Shown here: positions 15,912 through 24,896 of the stretch, in pieces
Numbering within the stretch: position 1 is the stretch's first letter
How the letters are laid out: every line of letters starts with the position of its first letter
Notes under the pieces: model-generated
Told to the model about the DNA's origin: nothing
The model's input: only the letters and a program-made list of their open reading frames with translations
Databases searched by the model: none
Made by a program: the position numbers and the translations under genes
Source of the DNA: Mesorhizobium_G sp050247155
GTDB lineage: Bacteria > Pseudomonadota > Alphaproteobacteria > Rhizobiales > Rhizobiaceae
NCBI GenBank assembly: GCA_050247155.1
Contig: JBFWUS010000015.1
Span: forward strand, 14,025-78,024
Reading direction: 5' to 3'
Length of the DNA: 64,000 nucleotides

Positions 15912-18900
15912 GGTTCGCACACTTTTTCGTCGACCGCCCGATCTTCGCGGCGGTGCTGTCGATCGTCCTGTTGGTCGTCGGCGGCATTGCCTACACCCAG
16001 CTTCCGGTCTCGCAATATCCTGAGGTTGCGCCGCCGACCATTGTCGTGCGGGCGGCCTATCCGGGCGCCGACGCCGAGACTGTCGCGGCGACGGTCGCAA
16101 CACCCATTGAGCAGGAAGTCAACGGCGTGGAAGACATGCTGTACATGTCTTCCTATTCGTCGGACGGCTCGATGTCGCTGACGATCACCTTCGAGATTGG
16201 CACGGACCTCGATGCGGCGCAGGTGCTCGTGCAGAACCGCGTCTCGATCGCTGAGCCACGCCTGCCGGAAGACGTGCGTCGCCTGGGCATCACCACGGCC
16301 AAGAGCTCGCCCGACCTCATGATGGTCGTGCATATGCTCTCGCCAGACGATACCTACGACCAGCTCTACGTCTCCAACTATGCGCGGACCCGCATTCGCG
16401 ACGTGTTGCTGCGCCTCGATGGCGTGGGCGACGTGCAGATATTCGGCGAGCGCGAATATGCGCTGCGCATCTGGCTGGACCCTGACAAGCTGGCGAGCTT
16501 CGGCATGACTGCCGGCGACGTGGTTTCGGCTCTGCGCGAGCAGAATGTGCAGGTGTCGGGCGGCTCGATCGGCGCGCCGCCGATTAGCGACGACACAGCC
16601 TTTCAATACACCGTGACGACCCAGGGGCGTTTCGAGGATGCGCGCGACTTCCGCTATGTCATCGTGAAGTCGACCGAGGACGGCCGGCTGATCCTGCTGG
16701 AGGATGTGGCGCGCATCGAACTTGGCGCGCGAGACTACGTCACCAATTCCTATCTCAACGGCAAACAAGCAGTGGCGCTTGGCATCTTCCAGCGGCCGGG
16801 CACCAACGCCCTAGCGGCAGCGGAGGAAATCCAGACTGTGATGCGCGGCCTTTCGGCGGACTTTCCGAAAGGCCTGGCTTTTGACATCGTCTACAACCCG
16901 ACCGAGTTCATCGCCGAGTCGATCAACGAGGTCTACGTCACAATCGCCGAAGCGATCTTGCTGGTCGTGATCGTCATCATCGTCTTCCTGCAAAGCTGGC
17001 GCATGGCCATCGTCCCGATCGTGGCGATCCCGGTCTCGCTCATCGGCACGCTGGCGGTGCTCTATGCATTCGGCTTTTCACTCAACATGCTAAGCCTGTT
17101 CGGGCTGGTGCTGGCGGTAGGCATCGTTGTCGACGACGCCATCGTCGTGGTGGAAAACGCCGAACGAAACATTGCGCTCGGCATGAGCCCGAAGGAAGCG
17201 GCACACAAGACCATGGACGAGGTCGGAGCCGCTGTTCTGGCAATCTCGCTGGTGCTGATTTCGGTGTTCGTGCCTACGGCTTTCATCCCTGGTATTTCGG
17301 GTCAGTTCTATTTGCAGTTTGCGATCACCATCGCGGTCTCGACGGCCATCTCGGCCTTCAACTCGCTGACCTTGTCGCCGGCTTTGGCAGGAGTATTGTT
17401 CAAACCCCACCACAACGGCCACCGTTCGACCAATCCCGTCGCGCGCTTCGGCCGGGGCCTGGCCGATGGCTTCAACCGCGGCTTCGACCAGATGTCGAAC
17501 GGCTATGCGAAGTTGGTCCATGTGCTCGTCGGCTCGTGGGCAGCGCTGCTGGCAATGCTGGCGCTGTTCGCGGCGTTGCTTTGGGGTACCTATTACATGC
17601 TGCAAACGGTGCCCCGTGGCTTCATTCCCCCAATGGACCAGGGCTATGCGATCGTCGTCGTGCAACTGCCCGAAGGCGCATCGCTCGGCCGCACCGACGC
17701 GGTGATCCGTCAGGCCTCGAAAATCATCGAGGATACGCCCGGCGTCGCGAACTCGGTCGCCTTTGCCGGCTTCAGCGGCGCGACCTTCACCAATGCGAGC
17801 AACCAAGGCGTGATCTTCGCGCCGTTCGATACGTTCGAGCATCGTCTCGAGGCCAAGCTGCCCGCAGGAGCCATTATCGGTGACCTGTTCGGCCGGCTGC
17901 AATCGATCAAGGAGGCCTTTATCATCGCCGTGCCGCCACCACCGGTGCCGGGCATCGGCAATTCCGGCGGCTTCAAGATGATGCTGGAAGAGCGCAATAG
18001 CGCCGACATGCGGCCGATCCTGGCGCTTGCCTACGAAATCGCCGGCAAGGCCAATCAGACGCCGGGCCTGCAAGGCATCTACACGACCTTCTCGACCTCC
18101 AGCCCGCAATTCTTCCTGGAAATTGATCGCGATAAGGCACGCATCTTGAACGTCCCGATTTCCAATCTGTTCGAGACGTTGTCGATCAATCTGGGCGCGG
18201 CCTATGTGAACGACTTCAACACGTTCGGCCGGGTCTATCAGGTGCGCGCACAGGCGGACCAGGCATTCCGTCTCGAACGCGACGACATCCTGAAGCTTAA
18301 GGTGCGGTCAGCATCGGGCGGGCTGGTGCCACTTGGAACGCTGGTGGAGATTCGCGACGTCACGGGTCCATCGCTTGTTCAGCGCTACAATATGTATGTT
18401 TCGGTGCCGCTGCAGGGCAATGCAGCGCCCGGCGTCGCGACTGGTGACGCCCTGAATGCGATGGAAAAGATCGCCACCGAAACGCTGCCGCCGGGCACGT
18501 CGTTCGACTGGACCGAACTCGCCTTCCAGGAGAAGCAGACCGGCAATACGGCCGTGCTGATCTTCGGGTTGTGCGTACTGTTCGTTTTCCTGGCGCTGGC
18601 GGCCCAGTACGAAAGCTGGATATTGCCGTTCGCGATCGTGCTGATCGTGCCGCTCGGCGTGCTGGCAGCGATGATCGGTGTATGGGCGCGCGGTCTGGAC
18701 AACAACGTGCTGGTGCAGATCGGCCTTGTGGTGCTGGTCGGCCTTGCCGCCAAGAACGCCATCTTGATAGTCGAGTTCGCCAAGCAGGCGCAGGAGCGCG
18801 GGTTGAATGCAGTCGACGCCGCCATCGAAGCTGCTCGGCTGCGGCTGCGGCCGATCCTGATGACGGCCTTCGCCTTCATTCTGGGCGTCGTGCCGCTGGT

Positions 18901-19087
18901 GATCGCTTCCGGACCGGGCGCCGAGATGCGCCAATCGCTGGGCACCGCGGTGTTTTCAGGCATGCTGGGCGTGACGATCATCGGCCTGCTTTTGACGCCG
19001 GTGTTTTACGTGACGCTAAGGAGACTGTTCCCATACCGCGGGCCAGTGACGCCGCACGAGCCGGCGGTGATCGAGCCGGCGGAGTAG
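15908..19087 (+). CDS. RND multidrug efflux permease (HAE1 family)
   Basis: Proton-driven inner-membrane pump of the AcrB/MexF type, 1059 residues with the twelve-helix duplicated layout and two large periplasmic domains. The N-terminus FFVDRPIFAAVLSIVLLVVG is typical. The proton-relay Asp pair is in GIVVDDAIVVVENAER (about 404-418), and the matching Lys in GLAAKNAILIVEFAKQ (about 943-958). It forms a two-gene operon with the adaptor. Substrate cannot be deduced. A palindromic repeat follows 52 bp downstream. Confidence 0.95.
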   Translation: MRFAHFFVDRPIFAAVLSIVLLVVGGIAYTQLPVSQYPEVAPPTIVVRAAYPGADAETVAATVATPIEQEVNGVEDMLYMSSYSSDGSMSLTITFEIGTDLDAAQVLVQNRVSIAEPRLPEDVRRLGITTAKSSPDLMMVVHMLSPDDTYDQLYVSNYARTRIRDVLLRLDGVGDVQIFGEREYALRIWLDPDKLASFGMTAGDVVSALREQNVQVSGGSIGAPPISDDTAFQYTVTTQGRFEDARDFRYVIVKSTEDGRLILLEDVARIELGARDYVTNSYLNGKQAVALGIFQRPGTNALAAAEEIQTVMRGLSADFPKGLAFDIVYNPTEFIAESINEVYVTIAEAILLVVIVIIVFLQSWRMAIVPIVAIPVSLIGTLAVLYAFGFSLNMLSLFGLVLAVGIVVDDAIVVVENAERNIALGMSPKEAAHKTMDEVGAAVLAISLVLISVFVPTAFIPGISGQFYLQFAITIAVSTAISAFNSLTLSPALAGVLFKPHHNGHRSTNPVARFGRGLADGFNRGFDQMSNGYAKLVHVLVGSWAALLAMLALFAALLWGTYYMLQTVPRGFIPPMDQGYAIVVVQLPEGASLGRTDAVIRQASKIIEDTPGVANSVAFAGFSGATFTNASNQGVIFAPFDTFEHRLEAKLPAGAIIGDLFGRLQSIKEAFIIAVPPPPVPGIGNSGGFKMMLEERNSADMRPILALAYEIAGKANQTPGLQGIYTTFSTSSPQFFLEIDRDKARILNVPISNLFETLSINLGAAYVNDFNTFGRVYQVRAQADQAFRLERDDILKLKVRSASGGLVPLGTLVEIRDVTGPSLVQRYNMYVSVPLQGNAAPGVATGDALNAMEKIATETLPPGTSFDWTELAFQEKQTGNTAVLIFGLCVLFVFLALAAQYESWILPFAIVLIVPLGVLAAMIGVWARGLDNNVLVQIGLVVLVGLAAKNAILIVEFAKQAQERGLNAVDAAIEAARLRLRPILMTAFAFILGVVPLVIASGPGAEMRQSLGTAVFSGMLGVTIIGLLLTPVFYVTLRRLFPYRGPVTPHEPAVIEPAE

Positions 19088-19138
19088 ACTGCCCCTAACG
19101 CCCCATTGTGTTTTTGGTCGTCACCTACGCCCGGCAGG

Positions 19139-19281
19139 ATACCCCCACCCCTAACCCTCCCCTCAAGAGGGAGGGGAACTTTGTGGCCGCAACGCCGCAT
19201 GCATCTCTAAAGGGTTGGCGCCGAGCGGGACCACTGCAAATCCCCCTTCCCCTTGAGGGGAGGGGTTAGGGGTGGGGGTAT
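19139..19281. repeat. Palindromic intergenic element downstream of the RND operon
   Basis: Arms 19139-19167 and 19252-19281 are reverse complements except for one extra base. The arm begins ATACCCCCACCCCTAACC. Inside, CTCCCCTCAAGAGGGAGGGG forms its own hairpin. The outer arm closely resembles the outer arm of the element inside hrpB (57778-57943), so both belong to one repeat family. Confidence 0.8.
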
Positions 19282-19339
19282 TCCCGCAAAGAGTTGCGAT
19301 CGCTTTGCCAGCTTCCGACAAGAACAACAGTTTGGAAGG

Positions 19340-20152
19340 TCATTCCTTCCCGCTGTCGGTCCGCTTCAGTTCGTCGAGCGTCGGCATCGAGACGACATGG
19401 TAGCCGCTGTCGACGTTGATCACCTCGCCGGTAACACCTGAGCCGAGGTCAGAAAGCAGATAGAGCGCCGAACCGCCGATTTCGTCCAGCGTAACGGGGC
19501 GGCGCAGCGGCGAGTTACGCTGCTGAAAAGAGAACATGTAGCGCGCGTCGGAGATACCTGCGCCGGCAAGCGTGCGCACCGGCCCGGGCGACAGTGCATT
19601 CACGCGGATGCCCCGTGGGCCGTAATCGTTGGCAAGGTAACGCACGCTGGCCTCCAGCGCTGCCTTGGCGACGCCCATGACGTTATAGTTGGGCATCACC
19701 CGCACGGAGCCGGCATAGGTCAAGGTCAGCAACGAGCCGCCATTCGACATCAGTGCTGCCGCGGCGCGCGAAATCTCGGTGAAAGAAAAACAGGAGATCA
19801 CCATCGTCCGGGAAAAATTGTCCCGGCTGGTGTCGGCATAGAGGCCTTTGAGCTCGTTCTTATCGGAAAAGCCGATGGCGTGAACGACGAAGTCGAGCGA
19901 TCCCCATTCCTTGCCGAGCGTTTCGAAAACGGCTGCGACCGTGGCAGCATCCTCTACATCGCAGGGCAGGACCAGTTTCGCGCCCACTTTCTCGGCCAGT
20001 GGCGTCACGCGGCGGCCGAAGGCCTCGCCCTGATAGGTGAAGGCCAGCTCCGCGCCATGGTCTGCGAGCGTCTTTGCTATGCCCCAGGCGATCGAATGAT
20101 CGTTCGCGACGCCCATGATCAGGCCGCGTTTGCCGTGCATGAGGGGGGTCAT
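19340..20152 (-). CDS. fabI: Enoyl-[acyl-carrier-protein] reductase (NADH)
   Basis: Last reductive step of each fatty-acid elongation round. The 270-residue short-chain-dehydrogenase-fold protein has the FabI-type cofactor motif GVANDHSIAWGIA (14-26), the CDVED segment, VHAIGFSDK and the active-site pattern Y-x6-K in NYNVMGVAKAAL, followed by the substrate-loop region VRTLAGAGI. It is downstream of fabB on the same strand but separated by a heptamer hairpin, so it may have its own promoter. Confidence 0.95.
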   Translation of the reverse strand: MTPLMHGKRGLIMGVANDHSIAWGIAKTLADHGAELAFTYQGEAFGRRVTPLAEKVGAKLVLPCDVEDAATVAAVFETLGKEWGSLDFVVHAIGFSDKNELKGLYADTSRDNFSRTMVISCFSFTEISRAAAALMSNGGSLLTLTYAGSVRVMPNYNVMGVAKAALEASVRYLANDYGPRGIRVNALSPGPVRTLAGAGISDARYMFSFQQRNSPLRRPVTLDEIGGSALYLLSDLGSGVTGEVINVDSGYHVVSMPTLDELKRTDSGKE

Positions 20153-20175
20153 ATATGTGGCCCGTCCATTCTAGA

Positions 20176-20262
20176 GTGAATGGTGAATGGTGAATGGTGA
20201 AATGGTAAGTGGGCGGACGCTTTCGGCGCTTTCCATTCACTATTCACCATTTTGCCATTCAC
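20176..20262. repeat. Heptamer-built hairpin (GTGAATG repeats) between fabB and fabI
   Basis: Tandem GTGAATG units (20176-20208) face CCATTCAC-type units (20231-20262) across a short GC-rich centre. The arms are the same repeat found between hslO and apaG. Here it lies between two genes in the same direction, where it could end fabA-fabB transcripts before fabI. Confidence 0.7.
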
Positions 20263-20263
20263 A

Positions 20264-21481
20264 TCACACATACCTCTGAATCGCCAGCGTCGCATTCGTG
20301 CCGCCGAAGCCAAACGAATTGGATAGCGCCACATCGAACTTGGCGTTGTCGATGCGCTTGCGCACGATCGGCATGCCCTCGAATTCCGGATCGAGCTCCT
20401 CGATATGGGCGCTTTCGCCGATGAAACCGCCTTGCATCATCAGCATCGAATAGATCGCTTCCTGCACCCCGGCCGCGCCGAGCGAGTGGCCGGTGAGCGA
20501 TTTGGTGGATTGGATATGCGGCATCTTATCGCCGAACACCTCGCGGATGGCCCCCATCTCCTTCGAATCGCCGACCGGCGTAGAGGTGCCGTGCGTATTG
20601 ATGTAGTCGACCGGCGCTTTGACCGTCGACATCGCCTGGCGCATGCAGCGTATAGCTCCTTCGCCCGACGGCGCGACCATGTCGTAACCGTCGGACGTCG
20701 CGCCATAGCCAACGATCTCGGCATAGATTTTGGCGCCCCGCGCCTTGGCGACTTCCAATTCTTCCAGCACGAGCACGCCGGCTCCACCCGCGATGACAAA
20801 GCCGTCGCGGTTGACGTCATAGGCGCGGGAGGCGACTGCTGGCCGGTCGTTGAACTTTGACGACATGGCGCCCATCGCGTCGAACAGGTTGGACATGGTC
20901 CAATCGAGGTCTTCATGGCCGCCGGCGAACATGCGATCCTGCTTGCCCCATTGGATGAGTTCGTAAGCATTGCCGATGCAATGCGCGGAGGTCGAACAGG
21001 CCGACGAGATCGAGTAGTTCACGCCGTGGATCTTAAACCAGGTCGCCTGGGTGGCAGACGCGGTGGACGACATTGCCTTCGGCACCGCAAAGGGTCCGAT
21101 ACGCTTCGGACTTGTATTCTTGGTCGTGATCTCTGCTGCCTCGACGATCGCCTTGGTGGATGGACCGCCCGACCCCATAATGATGCCGGTGCGCTCGTTG
21201 GTGATTTCGGCCTCTTCCAGCCCGGCATCGGCGATCGCCTGCTTCATTGCGACATGGTTCCAGGCGCCGCCCTTGTGGAGGAAACGCATGGCGCGGCGGT
21301 CAACCAGTTCGGTCGGGTCCAGTGTTGGCGCCCCCCAGACCTGGCACTTGAAGCCATGCTCGGCGAATTCCGGCGAGAAAGTGATGCCCGACTTGGCGTC
21401 GCGCAGCGAGGCCTGCACCTCTTCGGCACTGTTGCCGATGGACGATATGATGCCGAGGCCCGTTACGACGACGCGTCTCAT
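20264..21481 (-). CDS. fabB: Beta-ketoacyl-ACP synthase I
   Basis: Condensing enzyme needed for elongation of unsaturated fatty acids. The 405-residue thiolase-fold product starts MRRVVVTGLGIISSIGN. It contains the nucleophile Cys in SSACSTSAHCIGNA, the two catalytic His residues in NTHGTSTPVGD and LTGHSLGAAG, and the C-terminal FGFGGTNATLA. It lies 41 bp after fabA on the same strand, the standard fabA-fabB pairing for anaerobic-type unsaturated fatty acid synthesis. Confidence 0.97.
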   Translation of the reverse strand: MRRVVVTGLGIISSIGNSAEEVQASLRDAKSGITFSPEFAEHGFKCQVWGAPTLDPTELVDRRAMRFLHKGGAWNHVAMKQAIADAGLEEAEITNERTGIIMGSGGPSTKAIVEAAEITTKNTSPKRIGPFAVPKAMSSTASATQATWFKIHGVNYSISSACSTSAHCIGNAYELIQWGKQDRMFAGGHEDLDWTMSNLFDAMGAMSSKFNDRPAVASRAYDVNRDGFVIAGGAGVLVLEELEVAKARGAKIYAEIVGYGATSDGYDMVAPSGEGAIRCMRQAMSTVKAPVDYINTHGTSTPVGDSKEMGAIREVFGDKMPHIQSTKSLTGHSLGAAGVQEAIYSMLMMQGGFIGESAHIEELDPEFEGMPIVRKRIDNAKFDVALSNSFGFGGTNATLAIQRYV

Positions 21482-21522
21482 GAAAAACTCCGTTGCGGCT
21501 TTCTGGCCCAGTGGCGCTGTAT

Positions 21523-22041
21523 TTAGGCCGCCGCGCCCTGTTTGGCGAGGCCGACCTTCAGATCGGTCGCCGTGTAGATGGTTTCGCCGTCAGCCTTGAG
21601 CCAGCCGTCGGCTATGCCAAGCACCAGGCGTCCGCGCATCACGCGTTTGAAGTCGATGCCATATTCGACCAGCTTCACCTTCGGCGTGACCATGCCCTTG
21701 AACTTCACTTCGCCTGTGGAAAGCGCCATGCCTTTGCCCGGTTCACCGAGCCAGCCAAGGAAGAAGCCGGTCAATTGCCACATCGCGTCCAGGCCGAGAC
21801 AGCCCGGCATCACCGGGTTGTCGATGAAATGGCAAGGGAAGAACCACAGGTCGCGGTGAATCTTGAAATCGGCCCGCAGAAAACCCTTCTCGAAAGCGCC
21901 GCCCGTCTCACTGATCTCGGTGATGCGGTCGAACATCAGCATCGGCGGATATGGCAATTGCGCATTGCCCGGGCCGAAAAGCTCGCCCTTGGCGCAAGCC
22001 AGAAGGTCTTCGTAGTCGTAGCTAGATTTCCGTTCCCCCAT
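21523..22041 (-). CDS. fabA: 3-hydroxyacyl-ACP dehydratase/isomerase FabA
   Basis: Dehydrates 3-hydroxydecanoyl-ACP and isomerises the trans-2 to the cis-3 product, which commits carbon to unsaturated fatty acids. The 172-residue hot-dog-fold product has the catalytic His in CHFIDNPVMPGCLGLDAMWQ and the expected FFLGWLGEPGKG stretch. It heads the fabA-fabB unit and is divergent from irr, with 226-244 bp between them for promoters. Confidence 0.97.
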   Translation of the reverse strand: MGERKSSYDYEDLLACAKGELFGPGNAQLPYPPMLMFDRITEISETGGAFEKGFLRADFKIHRDLWFFPCHFIDNPVMPGCLGLDAMWQLTGFFLGWLGEPGKGMALSTGEVKFKGMVTPKVKLVEYGIDFKRVMRGRLVLGIADGWLKADGETIYTATDLKVGLAKQGAAA

Positions 22042-22285
22042 CTTTCCCTTCCAGTTTGGCGCGGTTTGTCGCCCGGCGTGGTATGCGACCTTGCTTCCTC
22101 ACGGAATATTTGACGCTGTAACGTGCTGCTTTCCCGGGGTCAATGCGCGCTCTATTGATCGCTTTGCCGGGACAGAATATATGTCTGGTATAGTCTGCTT
22201 CTGGGCAGAATGGTGATTTCGTGCCAGAATCGGCGCGAGGTTAGCCAGATCGAAGGGTGAGCAAGGATTGGGCCAGCAAGACCCG

Positions 22286-22693
22286 ATGACAGCGATTGAT
22301 CAGCGTGTGCGCGACGCGGGCCTGCGCCCGACGCGGCAGCGGGTTGCGCTTGCGCATCTGCTCTTCGCCAAGGGCGACCGCCATCTAGCGGCTGAAGAGC
22401 TCCACGAGGAGGCGATCGCCGCCGGCGTCCCGGTGTCTTTGGCGACAGTCTATAACGCGCTCCACCAGTTCACCCAGGCGGGCATGCTGCGCATTCTGGC
22501 GGTCGAGGGCGCGAAGACCTATTTCGATACCAACACCTCGGATCACCATCACTTTTTTGTGGAAGGCGAGAATCGCGTCTTCGACATTGAGACCGGTCCT
22601 GTCGAGGTGCTGAACCTGCCCGAGCCGCCGGAAGGCATGGAGATCGCCAATGTTGACGTGGTGGTGAGGTTGCGGGTTAAGCGGCGAGACTGA
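22286..22693 (+). CDS. irr: Iron response regulator Irr (Fur family)
   Basis: Irr is the haem-responsive Fur-family regulator of rhizobia and relatives that represses haem synthesis and iron-rich proteins under low iron. The winged-helix half (RDAGLRPTRQRVALAHLLF, SLATVYNALHQFTQAGML) is followed by the diagnostic His cluster SDHHHFFVEGENRVFDI. The usual Fur C-terminal CxxC zinc pairs are absent, as expected for Irr. ATG 22286 gives 135 residues; a TTG at 22268 with AAGGA close upstream would add six. The position next to fabA-fabB-fabI is common in the order. Confidence 0.92.
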   Translation: MTAIDQRVRDAGLRPTRQRVALAHLLFAKGDRHLAAEELHEEAIAAGVPVSLATVYNALHQFTQAGMLRILAVEGAKTYFDTNTSDHHHFFVEGENRVFDIETGPVEVLNLPEPPEGMEIANVDVVVRLRVKRRD

Positions 22694-22699
22694 CCCGCT

Positions 22700-23257
22700 T
22701 TAGTCGCCGATCTGCTCGCCCGGATAGGCGCCCCACAGCAGCGACTGCGCGATCCAGCCGGAATGGCCCTCGAAGGTCATCTCGCACCATTCGCCATTGC
22801 AGGTCGCGATCTCGCCGATAACGCCGGGATCGAGGATGGCCACGGTTGCGGCCTTCCCATCCGGCTCTTCGAGCAGATTGACCTGCGCCTTCTTGCCCTT
22901 TTGCCAGGGTGTCACGATGGCGGTGCGCTTGCCTGACAGCAAGGCCTGGTTGATCCAGCCTTCAGCGCCGTCCGAATCGCGCACTCGACGCCAATTGTCG
23001 AATTCCTGCACGATCTCCATGGGCAGCCCGGCCTTCATGTAGCGCCAGTCGACGGCATAGGTTACGCCGGGGCCGATGCGGGAATTGACCTTGGCTGATT
23101 TTAGGCTGACGAAACGCGGCAGCGGCAGACCGCTCTTGCCCCGCATCACATAGGGTTCGGTCTCCGATGGCTGCGGCGACGCGGCGCCGCCCTGCGCGAC
23201 GCCCAGCCCTACCAACAGGGCAGCCAAGGACAGACGAAGCGAAAGCGAAATTGCCAC
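22700..23257 (-). CDS. Secreted SH3-domain protein
   Basis: A 185-residue protein with a signal peptide (SLRLSLAALLVGLGVAQGGAA) and two bacterial SH3-like repeats: RFVSLKSAKVNSRIGPG with WINQALLSG, and KAQVNLLEEPDGKAATVAIL with GWIAQSLLWG. Such proteins bind peptidoglycan or other envelope ligands; the exact role is unknown. It converges on irr, with the stop codons about six bases apart. Confidence 0.9.
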   Translation of the reverse strand: MAISLSLRLSLAALLVGLGVAQGGAASPQPSETEPYVMRGKSGLPLPRFVSLKSAKVNSRIGPGVTYAVDWRYMKAGLPMEIVQEFDNWRRVRDSDGAEGWINQALLSGKRTAIVTPWQKGKKAQVNLLEEPDGKAATVAILDPGVIGEIATCNGEWCEMTFEGHSGWIAQSLLWGAYPGEQIGD

Positions 23258-23444
23258 TGCCGTTCCTTTATGATGCTTACGCGCCGTCGGCTGCGGCGCG
23301 CTGCCTTTTTCTTTGTCTTCGCTGACGACGCTTGATACACAGTCGCCAGGTCATGCCGGGCAGAAGTGTCGCCGGTCTTGGTTAATTAGGTCTCAATGGC
23401 TGTCGGATTTCGGTGGCCGGCGGGGCAGCATTCCGGAGGAAGCT

Positions 23445-24446
23445 TTGGCTGGGCGAAAAAAGCCACTTGTCGTCATTACGCGCAAGCTGCCGGACCAGGT
23501 CGAAACGCGCATGCGCGAGCTGTTCGATGCTCGGCTGCATGTCGAGGATCGGCCGATGAATGGGGCCGAGCTGGCCAAGGCCATGCAGGAGGCTGATGTC
23601 CTGGTCCCCACGATCACCGACAAGATCGACGCGGCGCTGATCGAGCAGGCCGGGCCTAACCTGAAACTCATCGCCAACTACGGCAACGGCGTCGAGCATA
23701 TCGACGTGGTCGCGGCGGCGAAGAAAGGCATCACCGTCACCAACACGCCGAATGTGTTGACCGAAGATACCGCCGACATGACCATGGCGATGCTGCTGGC
23801 GGTGCCGCGCCGTCTTGCCGAGGGCGCCAACATCCTGCACGACAGCGAAAACTGGTCGGGCTGGTCGCCGACCTGGATGCTCGGCCGCCGCATCTGGGGC
23901 AAACGCCTGGGCATCGTGGGCATGGGTCGCATCGGCACGGCCGTCGCTCGTCGCGCCAAGGCATTCGGCTTGTCGATCCACTATCACAACCGCCACCGCG
24001 TGGCGCAACGCATCGAAGACGAGCTGGAGGCCACCTATTGGGAGAGCCTCGACCAGATGCTGGCGCGCATGGACATCATCTCGGTCAACTGCCCCTCGAC
24101 GCCGGCGACTTTTCATCTCCTATCCGCACGGCGGCTGGCGCTTCTGCAACCCACGGCTTACATCGTGAATACCGCGCGCGGCGACATCATCGACGAGGAT
24201 GCGCTGATATCCATGTTGCAACAGGGCAAGCTGGCTGGCGCGGCGCTTGACGTGTTCGAGCACGAGCCGGCGGTGAACGCGGATCTGCTGAAGCTTGCCG
24301 CCAAGGGCAAGGTCGTGCTGATCCCGCATATGGGCTCGGCCACCATCGAAGGCCGCATCGACATGGGTGACAAGGTGATCATCAACATCCGCGCCTTCAC
24401 CGATGGTCACCGCCCGCCGGACCGGGTGCTGCCGCAGAAGGTTTGA
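23445..24446 (+). CDS. D-isomer 2-hydroxyacid dehydrogenase (glyoxylate/hydroxypyruvate reductase or D-glycerate dehydrogenase)
   Basis: NAD(P)-dependent reductase of 2-oxoacids. The TTG start at 23445 is chosen because GGAGG lies five bases upstream and the protein then begins at MAGRKKPLVVITRKLP and has the family length of 333 residues. Visible are the Rossmann motif GIVGMGRIGTAVARRA, the substrate Arg in VNTARGDIIDEDAL, the catalytic Glu in FEHEPAVN and the catalytic His in IPHMGSATIEGR. Substrate preference is inferred from overall similarity to D-glycerate dehydrogenases. Upstream in-frame starts exist (23313) but lack a comparable ribosome binding site. Confidence 0.88.
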   Translation: MAGRKKPLVVITRKLPDQVETRMRELFDARLHVEDRPMNGAELAKAMQEADVLVPTITDKIDAALIEQAGPNLKLIANYGNGVEHIDVVAAAKKGITVTNTPNVLTEDTADMTMAMLLAVPRRLAEGANILHDSENWSGWSPTWMLGRRIWGKRLGIVGMGRIGTAVARRAKAFGLSIHYHNRHRVAQRIEDELEATYWESLDQMLARMDIISVNCPSTPATFHLLSARRLALLQPTAYIVNTARGDIIDEDALISMLQQGKLAGAALDVFEHEPAVNADLLKLAAKGKVVLIPHMGSATIEGRIDMGDKVIINIRAFTDGHRPPDRVLPQKV

Positions 24447-24461
24447 TTTCGAATCTGGATG

Positions 24462-24896
24462 TCAGGCGAACGGCCTAATCGTCCCGTCGTCGTCGACCAA
24501 GACAGGCTGACCGTCAAAGTCGCTGAAGCCGCTTCGGTTCAGCCGCACCGCCACCGGGGTTGGCCAGCCCATTTCCTTCGCTACGATCAGCCCGAGCAGC
24601 AGAATCGCGTCCGGCTCGTGCAGCACGAGCGCGGCTGGCGCCTTGCCGTTGTGGACGAGCTCCATCAGCACGGCCGAGGCTGACGACGAGCCGATTGTGC
24701 CAGGCAGAAAGACGACCTTGCCGGAAATCACCTTGCCATGTTGTGGGTGGCGTACATCCGCGATGCGTCCGGTCTTCGGGTCGACGCCGCCCCAGAAGCT
24801 GATCGGCGCGGTGAGGACAAGCGCCGGACCCGAGCCGGCCTTGCCCTCGACAAGGATTTCGGTGTTGATGTGTTTGGCGGTCACGCTTTCGTTCAT
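24462..24896 (-). CDS. Aconitase X swivel-domain (small) subunit
   Basis: Small subunit of a two-part AcnX-type dehydratase. The 144-residue product shows the DUF126/swivel pattern: GKAGSGPALVLTAPISFWGGVDP, HGKVISGKVVFLPGTIGSSSAS and AAALVL-like strands. Bacterial two-subunit AcnX enzymes have been characterised as cis-3-hydroxy-L-proline dehydratases, which is the best guess here. The gene overlaps the large subunit by four bases, so equal production is likely. No hydroxyproline transporter or racemase lies next to it. Confidence 0.88.
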   Translation of the reverse strand: MNESVTAKHINTEILVEGKAGSGPALVLTAPISFWGGVDPKTGRIADVRHPQHGKVISGKVVFLPGTIGSSSASAVLMELVHNGKAPAALVLHEPDAILLLGLIVAKEMGWPTPVAVRLNRSGFSDFDGQPVLVDDDGTIRPFA

